DNA of 64,000 nt from Hyunsoonleella jejuensis (lineage in GTDB: Bacteria; Bacteroidota; Bacteroidia; Flavobacteriales; Flavobacteriaceae): the NCBI RefSeq assembly GCF_900111025.1, contig NZ_FOFN01000001.1, positions 620,001-684,000 on the forward strand. Reading direction: 5' to 3'. Below, in pieces: positions 42,575 to 52,083 of the stretch. Numbering within the stretch: position 1 is the stretch's first letter; each line of letters starts with the position of its first letter. A program made the translations under genes and the position numbers. The notes below the pieces were generated by a model. The model was not told where the DNA came from. It saw nothing but the letters and a program-made list of their open reading frames with translations, and did no database searches.

Positions 42575-42650
42575 CTCACCATAACATAAGTAGGTTAAGT
42601 TCATGGTAGATTTGGGGCAAAAAAAGGTGAACGTTAGTTCGCCTTTTTTT
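42575..42650 (+). ncRNA. Candidate small RNA gene, copy 1 of a tandem pair
   Basis: A ~76-nt unit begins with a 44-nt block that is repeated with one mismatch 252 bp further on. It then has a hairpin GGTGAAC/GTTCGCC (42626-42643) and a T-run. The block contains a potential imperfect stem: ACCAT at its start can pair with ATGGT. Copy 2 has ACC where this copy has GCC in the hairpin, a change that keeps pairing (U-G versus U-A). A possible -7-like TAAATTGG precedes it. No ORF. Comparison to Rfam Flavo-1 is suggested. Confidence 0.6.
42626..42650 (+). terminator. Intrinsic terminator of small RNA copy 1
   Basis: A 7-bp stem with one G-U pair, a 4-nt loop, and seven Ts at 42644-42650. An A-run before the stem makes it partly bidirectional. 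Confidence 0.75.
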
Positions 42651-42817
42651 ATGCAATCCTATGAATAATATTGAACAAAAGTTAAGATTACAATATTGTC
42701 TTAATAATTGAATTTCCTGATAGTATAGCCATTCGTCTATATTTTATAACCTTATTTCCTTTAAGCCAATTTATAAGCAGTTCAGCCAAAATATTTTCGC
42801 ATGCTTTAATAGCAATA

Positions 42818-42825
42818 TATATTTG
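42818..42825 (+). promoter_or_regulatory. -7 promoter element of small RNA copy 2
   Basis: TATATTTG, a perfect TAnnTTTG match, directly precedes the repeated block (starts 42827). This places the expected transcription start in the first bases of the block. A -33 element around 42794-42800 is not clear. Confidence 0.6.
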
Positions 42826-42826
42826 A

Positions 42827-42900
42827 CTCACCATAACATAAGTAGGTTAAGTTTATGGTAGATTTGGGGCAAAAAGGTGAACTGCAAAGTTCACCTTTTT
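42827..42900 (+). ncRNA. Candidate small RNA gene, copy 2 of a tandem pair
   Basis: A ~74-nt unit shares the 44-nt block with copy 1 (one C/T difference at 42854 against 42602) and ends in a perfect hairpin GGTGAAC/GTTCACC with five Ts. The conservation covers the block and the stem, while loop sequences differ (TGCAAA here, GTTA in copy 1), as expected for a structured RNA rather than a recent simple duplication. A perfect -7 element lies directly upstream. The region has no reading frame. Function unknown. Confidence 0.65.
42876..42900 (+). terminator. Intrinsic terminator of small RNA copy 2
   Basis: Perfect 7-bp stem GGTGAAC/GTTCACC, 6-nt loop, five Ts at 42896-42900. Confidence 0.8.
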
Positions 42901-42911
42901 CATTTTAAGCC

Positions 42912-42938
42912 AAAAAAAACGCCCACTTAAAGTGGACG
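42912..42938 (-). terminator. Intrinsic terminator of the superoxide dismutase gene
   Basis: On the minus strand CGTCCACTT...AAGTGGGCG (one G-U pair) is followed by a run of eight Ts, 26 nt after the stop codon at 42964. Confidence 0.85.
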
Positions 42939-42963
42939 CTTATTACTTTTAAAAAAAACGCTT

Positions 42964-43572
42964 TTACTTCGCTTCTGCATAACGTTTTTCAACCTCGTTC
43001 CAGTTAATAACATTAAAAAATGCATTAATATAGTCTGGTCTGCGGTTTTGGTAATTCAAATAGTAGGCATGCTCCCAAACATCAATTCCTAAAATTGGAG
43101 TGCCGCCACAACCGATTCCTGGCATTAATGGATTGTCTTGATTTGCCGTAGAGCAAATATCTACCTTTCCACCCTTGTGTACGCACAACCAAGCCCAACC
43201 TGAACCAAATTGTGTAGCCGCAGCTTTCGAGAAAGCATCCATAAACCCTTCTTTAGAGCCAAAAGCTACTTCTATAGCGTCCTTTAGCTCTCCAGATAAA
43301 TAACCTTTGCCTTCAGGATTCATAACACTCCAAAATAAAGAGTGGTTATAAAATCCGCCACCGTTGTTTCTAACAGCGCCGTTGCTCATATCTAAATTGG
43401 TAAGAATGTCTTCAATAGATTTTCCATCTAAATCGGTGCCTTCAATAGCAGCGTTTAATTTACTTGTATATCCTGCATGGTGCTTAGAATGGTGTATCTC
43501 CATTGTTCTTGCATCTATATGAGGTTCTAAAGCATCATATGCGTAACCTAATTCTGGTAATTCAAAAGCCAT
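42964..43572 (-). CDS. Superoxide dismutase, Fe/Mn family
   Basis: 202 residues. Metal ligands are His27 in MEIHHSKHH, His77 in [10 protein letters not shown], Asp164 and His168 in [11 protein letters not shown]. It converts superoxide to oxygen and peroxide in the cytoplasm (no signal peptide). Iron versus manganese cannot be decided reliably from the sequence. Single-gene unit with its own terminator, convergent with the small RNA candidates. Confidence 0.96.
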   Translation of the reverse strand: MAFELPELGYAYDALEPHIDARTMEIHHSKHHAGYTSKLNAAIEGTDLDGKSIEDILTNLDMSNGAVRNNGGGFYNHSLFWSVMNPEGKGYLSGELKDAIEVAFGSKEGFMDAFSKAAATQFGSGWAWLCVHKGGKVDICSTANQDNPLMPGIGCGGTPILGIDVWEHAYYLNYQNRRPDYINAFFNVINWNEVEKRYAEAK

Positions 43573-43607
43573 AATTATTTGTTTAAAATATTAATATTTA
43601 ATTTCAA

Positions 43608-43615
43608 CAAAGTTA
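43608..43615 (-). promoter_or_regulatory. Candidate -7 element of the superoxide dismutase promoter
   Basis: TAACTTTG on the minus strand fits TAnnTTTG, 36 nt before the ATG. A TTG lies only 14 nt upstream, shorter than usual spacing. Confidence 0.4.
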
Positions 43616-43694
43616 TACATAAAAGGCATCAATTAAAAATAATATATCGTTATGAACTCATTGATAGTTTTTATCTTGTATGCAAATTTAAACT

Positions 43695-46600
43695 ATGATA
43701 AAACCAAGTGACTTTACGATTTACAATGCCTCTGCAGGTAGCGGCAAAACATATACGCTCGTAAAGGCTTATTTAAAAATTGTTTTAAGTTCTAAAAGCC
43801 AAGACGTTTTCAAGCGTATATTAGCTATTACATTTACAAATAAGGCTGTTGCCGAAATGAAAAGTAGAATTATAGATACACTTAAAACGTTTTCTGATAC
43901 TTCTATTTTAAAAAGTTCTAACAATGCTATGTTTGTCTCGCTGTGCTCAGAGCTTAACGTTTCGCCAGAAGTTCTTCATCTTAAATCGAAAGTAGTTTTA
44001 GACACTATAATTCATAATTATGCTGCTTTTGATATTTCAACGATTGACGGTTTTACACACCGAATAATTAGAACTTTTGCTTACGATTTAAAACTCCCAT
44101 TAAATTTCGAAGTTGAATTAGACCAAGACGCCCTTTTAAATGAGGCAGTAGATAGCCTAATAAATAAAGCTGGAACAGATAAGCAGCTTACCAATATTTT
44201 AGTGGATTTTGCAATAGAAAAGGCTGACGATGATATGAGTTGGGACGTATCGTTCGACTTTAATAAAATAGCAAAATTGCTGGTAAACGAAAATGATTTT
44301 CCTTATATAAATCAGCTAAAAGATAAAACCTTAGATGATTTTAAGGCACTTAAAACACAAATAAAGAAGGAGTTAAAACATACAGAACATGCTGTAGCCG
44401 AAGCATCGCAAAGCGCATTGTCTCTAATTGGAGAATCTGGTTTAGAATTTAGTGATTTTTCGGGGAGTTATTTGCCTAATCATTTTCAAAAATTAAGTGC
44501 GAAAAATTTTGAAGTGAATTTTACTGCTAAATGGCAGGTAGACTTAGAGAACAAGACACTTTATCCAAAACGTGTTACCGAACATATTGCCTTAACAATT
44601 GAACAAATACAACCTCAAATTGTATCGGTTTTTAATAAAACCAAACAGGGTGTATTTCATTATAAATTTTTAAAAGCATTTTACAAAAACATCACGCCGC
44701 TTTCAGTTTTAAACGCTATAAATAAAGAGCTAACACTTTTAAAGGAAGAGCAAAATAAAATGCTTATATCAGAATTTAACTCTATAATAAGTCAAGAAAT
44801 TAAAGACCAGCCCACGCCTTTTATTTACGAGCGGATTGGAGAAAAATTCAAGCACTATTTTATTGATGAGTTTCAGGACACTTCGGTTAAGCAATGGGAA
44901 AACTTAATACCACTCGTTAGTAATGCATTATCCGCAGAAAACGGAAGTCTTATGTTGGTTGGTGACGCGAAACAAGCCATATACAGATGGCGTGGAGGCA
45001 AAGCGGAACAGTTTATTAATTTATTCAATGCAGATGAGCGTCCGTTTCACATGCTTCAAAATGTTAATAATTTAGACACAAATTACAGAAGTTTTAAGGA
45101 AGTGGTTCAATTTAATAACGGTTTATTCAGTTTTGTTGCAGATGTCGTTTTTCAAAATAAAGATTATGCAAAACTCTATGAGCGTGCCCACCAAAACCCT
45201 AATAGTGAAAAAAATGGTTATGTAGAGCTAACATTCTTGGATATTGATAAAGACGAAGATAGGGACGACGCTTTTACCACAGCGGTATTAAACTCAATTA
45301 GTGGAAGTGTTAGCAATGGTTTCGAATATGCCGATATTACGGTTTTAGTCAGAAAGAAAAGTGAAGGTGTTGCCGTTGCCAATTGTTTAAGTGAAAATAA
45401 TATCCCTATTTTATCTTCAGAAACTTTACTAATTGCAAATTCGCCAGAAGTAACCTTCGTAAACAATATTTTAACACTTTTGGTACAGCCTGAAAATAAC
45501 GAGGTTAAAATTGAAGTGTTATATTTTTTATCTGAAATATTACCTATTGAAGACAAACATCAATTTTTCGTTAACCATATCAGCCTTTCTATACATAAAT
45601 TATTTTTTGCCCTAGAAGGTTTTGACATCTACCTAGATGGAGAGTTACTTTCTAAATTGCCCTTATATGATTTGGTTGAAACCATAACCAGAAGCTTTAA
45701 TTTGATTAAACACCCAAATGCATACTTACAAGGGTATTTAGATGTCGTGCTCGATTTTTATCACAAAAAGGGCTCCAGTATTTTGGAGTTTTTAGACTTT
45801 TTCAGCAAGAAAAAAGACACTTTAAGTATTGTTTCGCCCGAAGGTAAAAATGCAGTACAAATCATGACTATACATAAAGCTAAAGGCTTAGAATTTAATG
45901 TTGTGATTTTTCCCTATGCCGATTTAGATATTTATAAGGATTTTGAGCATAAAGAATGGTTTAGCATAAACGAAAGTATGTATGCTGGTTTTTCTCATAC
46001 TTTATTGAACTTTAGTTCGGATTTTGAGCATTTTGGTGTTCAGGGTTTAGAGCTGTTCAATAAGCATAAATCGCAACAGGAACTTGATAATATGAACCTT
46101 TTGTACGTGGCGCTAACAAGAGCCAAAGAACAACTTTATATAATTTCAAAAAATGATAACGACTTAAAAGAGGGTGCTAAAAGCACAAAATATTCAGGGT
46201 TGTTAATTAACTACCTTAAACATTTAGATCTATGGGACGATACAAACTTAACTTATAGTTTTGGAAGCGAGCAAACAAAAAGAGGTATAACCCAAGAAAA
46301 TAAGTTAGTTATTGAGCAGCGCACTTTTGTATCTAATGCAAAAGAAGACATTAATATAAAAATCGTTACTAAGTCTGGGACATTATGGAATACGGAACAA
46401 CAAGAAGCTATAGAAAAGGGAAATTTAATTCACGATATACTAGCTAAGATTCTAACAGGTGATGATATAGATAGAGTTTTGGAAGAAGCGTATATTTCAT
46501 CTGAAATCACAGCATCCCAAAAAGAAGCCATTAAAACAAAAATTATTGAAATAGTACATCATCCAGAATTGCACACATATTATACATCAGAATATACTAT

Positions 46601-46835
46601 TTATAATGAACGGGATATAATTACCAAAACAGGGGAAATACTTCGTCCTGACAGATTGGTTTTAAACGAAGAAAATAAAACTGTAGTGATAATGGATTAC
46701 AAAACGGGAGAAGTACAAAAGAATCACCAAAAACAGTTATTTGAATATCAACGTAGTATTGAAGACATGGGATATGTTGTAATAAAAAAGATACTAATCT
46801 ATGTTAACGATACTATAACCGCTAGCTATTTTTAG
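43695..46835 (+). CDS. AddA/RecB-like UvrD-type helicase-nuclease
   Basis: 1046 residues. The Walker A motif (residues 11-19, ASAGSGKT) and helicase motifs KRILAITFTNKAVAEMK, HYFIDEFQDTSVKQWENL, GDAKQAIYRWRGG, TIHKAKGLEFNVVIFP and LLYVALTRAKEQLYI define superfamily 1A. The C-terminal PD-(D/E)XK nuclease shows RPDRLVLNE and VVIMDYKTGEVQKNHQKQL. It should process double-strand breaks with the AddB-like protein encoded 1.6 kb downstream. Between them lies an OmpA gene in the same direction, an unusual interruption of an AddAB pair. Confidence 0.93.
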   Translation: MIKPSDFTIYNASAGSGKTYTLVKAYLKIVLSSKSQDVFKRILAITFTNKAVAEMKSRIIDTLKTFSDTSILKSSNNAMFVSLCSELNVSPEVLHLKSKVVLDTIIHNYAAFDISTIDGFTHRIIRTFAYDLKLPLNFEVELDQDALLNEAVDSLINKAGTDKQLTNILVDFAIEKADDDMSWDVSFDFNKIAKLLVNENDFPYINQLKDKTLDDFKALKTQIKKELKHTEHAVAEASQSALSLIGESGLEFSDFSGSYLPNHFQKLSAKNFEVNFTAKWQVDLENKTLYPKRVTEHIALTIEQIQPQIVSVFNKTKQGVFHYKFLKAFYKNITPLSVLNAINKELTLLKEEQNKMLISEFNSIISQEIKDQPTPFIYERIGEKFKHYFIDEFQDTSVKQWENLIPLVSNALSAENGSLMLVGDAKQAIYRWRGGKAEQFINLFNADERPFHMLQNVNNLDTNYRSFKEVVQFNNGLFSFVADVVFQNKDYAKLYERAHQNPNSEKNGYVELTFLDIDKDEDRDDAFTTAVLNSISGSVSNGFEYADITVLVRKKSEGVAVANCLSENNIPILSSETLLIANSPEVTFVNNILTLLVQPENNEVKIEVLYFLSEILPIEDKHQFFVNHISLSIHKLFFALEGFDIYLDGELLSKLPLYDLVETITRSFNLIKHPNAYLQGYLDVVLDFYHKKGSSILEFLDFFSKKKDTLSIVSPEGKNAVQIMTIHKAKGLEFNVVIFPYADLDIYKDFEHKEWFSINESMYAGFSHTLLNFSSDFEHFGVQGLELFNKHKSQQELDNMNLLYVALTRAKEQLYIISKNDNDLKEGAKSTKYSGLLINYLKHLDLWDDTNLTYSFGSEQTKRGITQENKLVIEQRTFVSNAKEDINIKIVTKSGTLWNTEQQEAIEKGNLIHDILAKILTGDDIDRVLEEAYISSEITASQKEAIKTKIIEIVHHPELHTYYTSEYTIYNERDIITKTGEILRPDRLVLNEENKTVVIMDYKTGEVQKNHQKQLFEYQRSIEDMGYVVIKKILIYVNDTITASYF

Positions 46836-46938
46836 CTAAATCACAAAATTTTTCAATCGTATTGCGCTCATTTGAGAAAAAAGTTGTCTAAAATCATTCT
46901 GAAATACGCATGAATAAAGGTAATCTTCATTTTTTTTA

Positions 46939-46946
46939 TATATTTG
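46939..46946 (+). promoter_or_regulatory. -7 element of the OmpA promoter
   Basis: TATATTTG, a perfect TAnnTTTG match, 68 nt before the ATG at 47015. It implies a long 5' leader, common for abundant outer membrane proteins, and means ompA is transcribed separately from the AddA gene. Confidence 0.55.
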
Positions 46947-47014
46947 TCTTTGTTAATAACATTTAACAACTTACTTTTGTTCACAATTAACACTTAAAAA
47001 TTAAACTTTTGAAT

Positions 47015-48403
47015 ATGAAAAATCTTAGCCGATTATTGTTCGCTATGTTGCTAGTACTAGGTTATAGCAACGTTGATGCGCAAGACAAAAACAACCCTTG
47101 GCAAATTACTATTGGGTTAAATGCAGTTGATGCTTACCCTAACGGAGATGGTGGCGCTTTTAGTGAGACCATTTTTGATGAATTTGTTAATGTGGAAGAC
47201 CACTACAACATTTTACCATCCCTATCTACTATTTCAGTTTCTAAATATATTGGAGATGGTTTCTCTTTTGGTGTAGCCGGTTCATTAAATAAAATAGATA
47301 AATGGGGAGATGTTCCTGGTTCTAATCCAGAAGAAACCCGTGTAGTAGATGATTTATCATACTATGGTATCGACGGTACCATTAAATATGGAATTGGTGA
47401 AGTGTTAGACTGGAAAACTTTCGATCCTTTCATTGGAATCGGTGGTGGTTACACTTGGATTGATGAGATTGGAGCAGGTACTTTAAACGGTACTTTAGGT
47501 TTCAACCTTTGGTTTAGTGAAAACATTGGTTTAACTATCCAAACAGCTTATAAGCATGCTTTCGAAGATTACTTAGATACACACTTCCAACATACTGCTG
47601 GACTTTCAATTAGATTTGGAGGAACTGATACTGACGGAGATGGTATTTATGACAAGGACGATGCTTGTCCAGATGTTGCTGGTTTAGAAGAATTCAATGG
47701 ATGTCCTGATAGTGATGGTGACGGTATTGAAGACAGTAAAGATGATTGTCCTAACGAAGCTGGTTCTGCTGAGTTTAATGGATGTCCTGATAGTGATGGT
47801 GATGGTGTAGTTGATAAAGATGATAAATGTCCTACTGTTGCAGGATTAAAAGCCTTAGCTGGTTGTCCAGATGCAGACGGTGATGGCGTAACTGATGCGG
47901 ATGATAAGTGTCCAAATCAAGCTGGTCCAGCTGCAAACAATGGATGCCCATGGCCAGATACTGATGGTGACGGTGTATTAGATAAAGATGACAAATGTCC
48001 AGACGTTAAAGGTACTGTTGCTAACAACGGATGTCCTGAGGTTTCTGAAGAAGTTCAAAAAACTTTAAATGAGTATGCTAAAACTATCTTATTTGATTTA
48101 GGTAAATCTTCAATCAAAAAGCAATCTCAAGAAGTTTTAAATGATATAGTTGATATCCTTAAGGAGTACCCAACTTCTAAATTTACAGTTGAAGGTCATA
48201 CAGATAGCACTGGTAGTGAGAAATTAAATCAATCTTTATCTGAAGCTAGAGCACTTTCTGTGAAAGAATATTTAGTTGACAATGGTATTGATGAATTTAG
48301 ACTTTCTGCTCTTGGATATGGTGAAGCTAAACCAATTGACACTAACAAAACTAGAGCTGGTAGAGCTAACAACAGACGTGTTGAAATTAACTTAGTAAAA
48401 TAA
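47015..48403 (+). CDS. OmpA-family outer membrane protein with thrombospondin type 3 repeats
   Basis: 462 residues from the ATG at 47015 (a TTG two codons upstream is in frame). Signal peptide to about DAQ at residue 23. Residues ~25-200 form an outer membrane beta-barrel-like domain ending near [10 protein letters not shown]. Five calcium-binding thrombospondin type 3 repeats of 27 residues follow, then the OmpA peptidoglycan-binding domain ([40 protein letters not shown]). It links the outer membrane to the cell wall. It has its own promoter and terminator. Confidence 0.95.
   Translation: MKNLSRLLFAMLLVLGYSNVDAQDKNNPWQITIGLNAVDAYPNGDGGAFSETIFDEFVNVEDHYNILPSLSTISVSKYIGDGFSFGVAGSLNKIDKWGDVPGSNPEETRVVDDLSYYGIDGTIKYGIGEVLDWKTFDPFIGIGGGYTWIDEIGAGTLNGTLGFNLWFSENIGLTIQTAYKHAFEDYLDTHFQHTAGLSIRFGGTDTDGDGIYDKDDACPDVAGLEEFNGCPDSDGDGIEDSKDDCPNEAGSAEFNGCPDSDGDGVVDKDDKCPTVAGLKALAGCPDADGDGVTDADDKCPNQAGPAANNGCPWPDTDGDGVLDKDDKCPDVKGTVANNGCPEVSEEVQKTLNEYAKTILFDLGKSSIKKQSQEVLNDIVDILKEYPTSKFTVEGHTDSTGSEKLNQSLSEARALSVKEYLVDNGIDEFRLSALGYGEAKPIDTNKTRAGRANNRRVEINLVK
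47627..48037 (+). repeat. Five tandem 27-residue thrombospondin type 3 repeats
   Basis: In-frame 81-nt units coding DxDGDGxxDxxDxCPxxAGxxxxxGCP; the fourth carries two extra residues (WP). Each has the Asp-rich calcium loop and a Cys pair. Typical for flavobacterial OmpA proteins. Confidence 0.9.
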
Positions 48404-48432
48404 GTAAAACACGTTTAAAAAATAAGTTTGTA

Positions 48433-48464
48433 AAAACGCTTCGGATATCCCGGAGCGTTTTTTA
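48433..48464 (+). terminator. Intrinsic terminator after the OmpA gene
   Basis: A hairpin (AAACGCTTCGG / CCGGAGCGTTT type stem with one mismatch) followed by a T-run. It separates the OmpA gene from the AddB-like gene 12 nt later. Confidence 0.8.
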
Positions 48465-48475
48465 TTTTTATACAT

Positions 48476-51232
48476 ATGAATAGCTTTATTTTTGATGTTT
48501 TAAACGAACTACAAGAGAATAATTATAATCTGTCCGAATTAACATTTGTACTACCTAGCAAAAGGGCTGGTTTATTTTTAAAACACCAAATATTAAAAGT
48601 TAGTAAAACGACACGTTTTGCACCAAAAATATTGAGCATTGAAGAATTTGTTGAAGAACTTTCTCAACTAAAAAGCGCAAAAAATACCGATTTACTATTT
48701 GAGTTTTATGACACATACCTAAGTTTAACCGAAAAAACAAAACAAGATTCTTTTGAATCCTTTTCAAAATGGGGGCAAGTATTACTCCAAGATTTCAATG
48801 AAATTGATCGTTATCTTATTTCACAACAACACATTTTTGATTATTTAACGGCAATAAAAGAAATAAACCATTGGTCTTCTGAAAAAAATCAGACTGATTT
48901 TATTAAAAACTATTTACAGTTTTGGAATAAATTAGGCGCATATTACAATCACTTTACAACATCATTAATCAATAAAAATATTGGTTACCAAGGATTAATT
49001 TATAGAGAGGCGGTAGAAAATATTGAGTCATTTATACAAAACTCTAGCCATAAGAAAATAATTTTCCTTGGGTTCAACGCATTAAATACGGCCGAGGCAA
49101 CAATTATTCAAGAGTTGCTGCATAACGACAAGGCTAAAATTTATTGGGATATCGACGATAAATTCATCAACAACCCAAAACATGATGCTGGGTTGTTTAC
49201 AAGAGCTTATAAAAATAACTGGACATTTTTTAAAACACATCCTTTTAAATGGATTACCCAGCACTACTCAGAAGAAAAAAATATTTCGGTTTTTGGCATA
49301 CCAAAAAATGTGGGGCAAGCAAAATATATCGGCGAGCTACTTGAAGATTTAGAACAAAAAAACAAGAGTTTAGAACGTACAGCCGTTGTTTTGGGTGATG
49401 AGAACTTACTTATACCAGTTTTAAACTCATTGCCAGAAAGCATAGAGGCTACAAATATAACTATGGGATTTCCACTAAAATCTATTCCCTTAGCCTCTCT
49501 TTTTGAGATACTATTCCGTATCCATAAATCAGATTCTAAAAGCTTTTATTATAAAGAAGTTATTTCGTTATTATCCAATCAGTTTGTCAAGCCTCTTTTT
49601 TTTAATGCAGATTCAGATGTTGCCAATAGGCTAATAACACATATTAATAGGAACAATGCAACCTATCTTAACGTAGAACTTTTAAAGCAGATTGCGCCAG
49701 AACACGACATTGTTTTAAATATGCTGTTTTCTGGTTGGGATGCTTCAGTAGAACGTGCGTTGACAAATTGCACTGAATTAATATTTGCAATTAAATCGTA
49801 TTTAGATAGAGATAAGGCCTCAAATAGATTGTCTCTAGAATACCTGTACAGGTTTAATCAACTATTTAATGAAATCTCTAGATTAAATTCAACCTACAAG
49901 CACATCAAAGACATATCTGCTCTTCACAACATTTATATAGAGTTATTAAGTTTAGAAACTCTAGATTTTAAAGGAGAACCACTAGAAGGTTTACAAATTA
50001 TGGGAATGTTAGAGTCTCGTGTTTTAGATTTTGAAACTGTAATTATTTCTTCTGTAAACGAAGGTATACTTCCCGCAGGTAAAAGCAATAACTCTTTCAT
50101 ACCTTTTGATGTAAAGTTAGAAAACAAGCTACCAACCTATAAAGAAAAGGATGCTGTATATACATATCACTTTTACAGGCTTTTACAACGAGCAAAAAAT
50201 GTAATTATACTGTACAATACAGAAGCAGACGTACTAATAGGAGGAGAAAAAAGTAGGTTCATCACCCAATTAGAATTAGAAGGCGTACATAAAATACATC
50301 ATCAAATAGTGGTACCCAAAGTTCCTATTCTTGAACAAAAATTGAAGACTATTAAAAAAACAGAAGCTTTGTTAGGAGATATATACTCTGTTGCGCAAAA
50401 AGGGTTTTCTCCATCTTCATTGACTAGTTATATTAGAAACCCAATTGATTTTTATTATCAAAAGATTTTAAAAATTAGAGAGTACGACGATGTCGAGGAA
50501 ACAGTTGCAGCAAATACATTGGGCACTGTGGTTCATAATACTCTTGAGGATTTTTATAAACCACTTATAAATCAGGTGTTAACAGTTGAGGTCATAAAAG
50601 CCTTAAAACCTAGGATTGAAGAAAGGGTTCGGTTTCATTTTAAGAAAGAATTTAAAGAGGGTGATATTTCAAAAGGAAAAAATTTAATTGTGTTTGAAAT
50701 CGCAAAACGCTATGTGTTAAATTTTATAAACTCTGAAATAGAGGACATAAAGAATGGCAATAAGGTAAGAATTCTTGAAATTGAAGCTGAAACTGCGGTA
50801 GATATTGATATCCCAGGAATAGATTTTCCAGTGAGGATAAAAGGGAAAGTGGATAGGGTAGATGAACGTAACGGTGTAACAAGAATAATTGATTACAAAA
50901 CTGGAAACGTACAGCAAGCTCAGGTTGAAATAGTAGATTGGGAAAATATAACTACAGACTATAAAAAATACGGCAAAAGCTTTCAAGTGCTCGCATATGC
51001 TTACATGATGTGTATAGCTAATAAAATACAATTGCCAGTAGAGGCTGGTATTGTATCGTTTAAAAACTTAAAATCTGGATTTTTAAAGTTTGCAAAAAAG
51101 GAAAGCGAAAGGAGTAGAACTAAGGATTCTAGAATAACAAATGCTACAATTTTAGCTTTTGAGGGAGAATTACAGTCTTTGATTTCAGAAATTTGTAATC
51201 CTAAAATTGATTTTACAGAAAAAGAAGTTTAG
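48476..51232 (+). CDS. AddB-like PD-(D/E)XK nuclease with inactive helicase fold
   Basis: 918 residues. The N-terminal region (TFVLPSKRAGLFLKHQIL) lacks a Walker A lysine motif, as AddB-type subunits of this phylum often do. A UvrD-like C-terminal helicase remnant is seen in QIMGMLESRVLDFETVIISSVNEGILP. The nuclease domain has FSPSSLTSYIRNPIDFYYQKIL, LGTVVHNTLEDFY and VDRVDERNGVTRIIDYKTGNV, with the D-x-(D/E)XK residues. Expected partner of the AddA-like protein in end resection of double-strand breaks. The stop is 2 nt before the hydrolase start. Confidence 0.9.
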   Translation: MNSFIFDVLNELQENNYNLSELTFVLPSKRAGLFLKHQILKVSKTTRFAPKILSIEEFVEELSQLKSAKNTDLLFEFYDTYLSLTEKTKQDSFESFSKWGQVLLQDFNEIDRYLISQQHIFDYLTAIKEINHWSSEKNQTDFIKNYLQFWNKLGAYYNHFTTSLINKNIGYQGLIYREAVENIESFIQNSSHKKIIFLGFNALNTAEATIIQELLHNDKAKIYWDIDDKFINNPKHDAGLFTRAYKNNWTFFKTHPFKWITQHYSEEKNISVFGIPKNVGQAKYIGELLEDLEQKNKSLERTAVVLGDENLLIPVLNSLPESIEATNITMGFPLKSIPLASLFEILFRIHKSDSKSFYYKEVISLLSNQFVKPLFFNADSDVANRLITHINRNNATYLNVELLKQIAPEHDIVLNMLFSGWDASVERALTNCTELIFAIKSYLDRDKASNRLSLEYLYRFNQLFNEISRLNSTYKHIKDISALHNIYIELLSLETLDFKGEPLEGLQIMGMLESRVLDFETVIISSVNEGILPAGKSNNSFIPFDVKLENKLPTYKEKDAVYTYHFYRLLQRAKNVIILYNTEADVLIGGEKSRFITQLELEGVHKIHHQIVVPKVPILEQKLKTIKKTEALLGDIYSVAQKGFSPSSLTSYIRNPIDFYYQKILKIREYDDVEETVAANTLGTVVHNTLEDFYKPLINQVLTVEVIKALKPRIEERVRFHFKKEFKEGDISKGKNLIVFEIAKRYVLNFINSEIEDIKNGNKVRILEIEAETAVDIDIPGIDFPVRIKGKVDRVDERNGVTRIIDYKTGNVQQAQVEIVDWENITTDYKKYGKSFQVLAYAYMMCIANKIQLPVEAGIVSFKNLKSGFLKFAKKESERSRTKDSRITNATILAFEGELQSLISEICNPKIDFTEKEV

Positions 51233-51234
51233 TA

Positions 51235-52077
51235 ATGACAATAGTTAAAAATTTTATTATTGAAGGAAAACACAATAAACCCATTGTAGCTGATATTTTT
51301 TACAAAGACGATAACACTCGTAAGCCCATATTAATATTTTGCCACGGCTATAAAGGTTTTAAAGATTGGGGTGCTTGGGATTTAATGGCAAATGTGTTTG
51401 CAGACTTAGGTTTTTTCTTTATTAAATTTAATTTTTCACATAATGGTGGTACTGTTGAACAGCCTATGGATTTTCCAGATTTAGAAGCGTTTGGAAATAA
51501 CAATTACACTAAGGAACTTGACGATTTAAAGTCTGTTATTGATTGGATTTATGAAGCTTCCGAACTCGGAGACAATCTTGATAATAACAACATTAATTTG
51601 TTAGGTCATAGCCGAGGCGGCGGCATTGTAGTTATAAAAGCAGAAGAAGACTCTCGAGTAACTAAAGTAATCAGTCTTGCTGGAGTTTGTGCTTACGGTA
51701 AACGAACTTCAACCATCGGAGATTTAGAACAGTGGAAAAAAAATGGCGTAAAATATGTTATGAACGGAAGAACCAAACAACAGATGCCGCATTTCTATCA
51801 ATTTTATGAAGACTTCAAGGCAAATGAGGAAAGGCTAACCATAAAACGGGCGGTTTCTAATTTAAAGATTCCATATCTCATTATACACGGAGATAATGAT
51901 GCAAGTGTTTTGATAGATGAAGCAATTCAGCTTCATACATGGTACAAAAAAAGCAAGTTAGAAATAATTAGAGGAGCAGACCATGTGTTTAATACCAAAC
52001 ATCCTTGGTTAGAAAAAACAATTTCTAAAGAATTAAAAGATGCAATCGCACTTATAATAGACTTTATTAAATGCTAA
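51235..52077 (+). CDS. Alpha/beta-fold hydrolase
   Basis: 280 residues. The nucleophile elbow is GHSRGGG, the oxyanion region FCHGYKGFKDWGAWD, the catalytic Asp is in HGDNDASVLIDEA, and the His is in GADHVFNTKHP. No signal peptide. Typical dienelactone-hydrolase/esterase-like architecture; substrate unknown. It starts 2 nt after the AddB-like gene and the next gene begins 6 nt after its end, so all three are probably one transcript. Confidence 0.88.
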   Translation: MTIVKNFIIEGKHNKPIVADIFYKDDNTRKPILIFCHGYKGFKDWGAWDLMANVFADLGFFFIKFNFSHNGGTVEQPMDFPDLEAFGNNNYTKELDDLKSVIDWIYEASELGDNLDNNNINLLGHSRGGGIVVIKAEEDSRVTKVISLAGVCAYGKRTSTIGDLEQWKKNGVKYVMNGRTKQQMPHFYQFYEDFKANEERLTIKRAVSNLKIPYLIIHGDNDASVLIDEAIQLHTWYKKSKLEIIRGADHVFNTKHPWLEKTISKELKDAIALIIDFIKC

Positions 52078-52083
52078 ATTAGA

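Noticed and set aside
42827-42900. Copy 2 considered as a riboswitch or leader of the superoxide dismutase gene
   Set aside because: The unit is oriented towards but convergent with that gene and has its own terminator, so it cannot be its leader.
47627-48037. Tandem 81-nt repeats as a possible CRISPR or satellite array
   Set aside because: They are in frame, diverged, without spacers, and encode calcium-binding thrombospondin type 3 repeats in OmpA.
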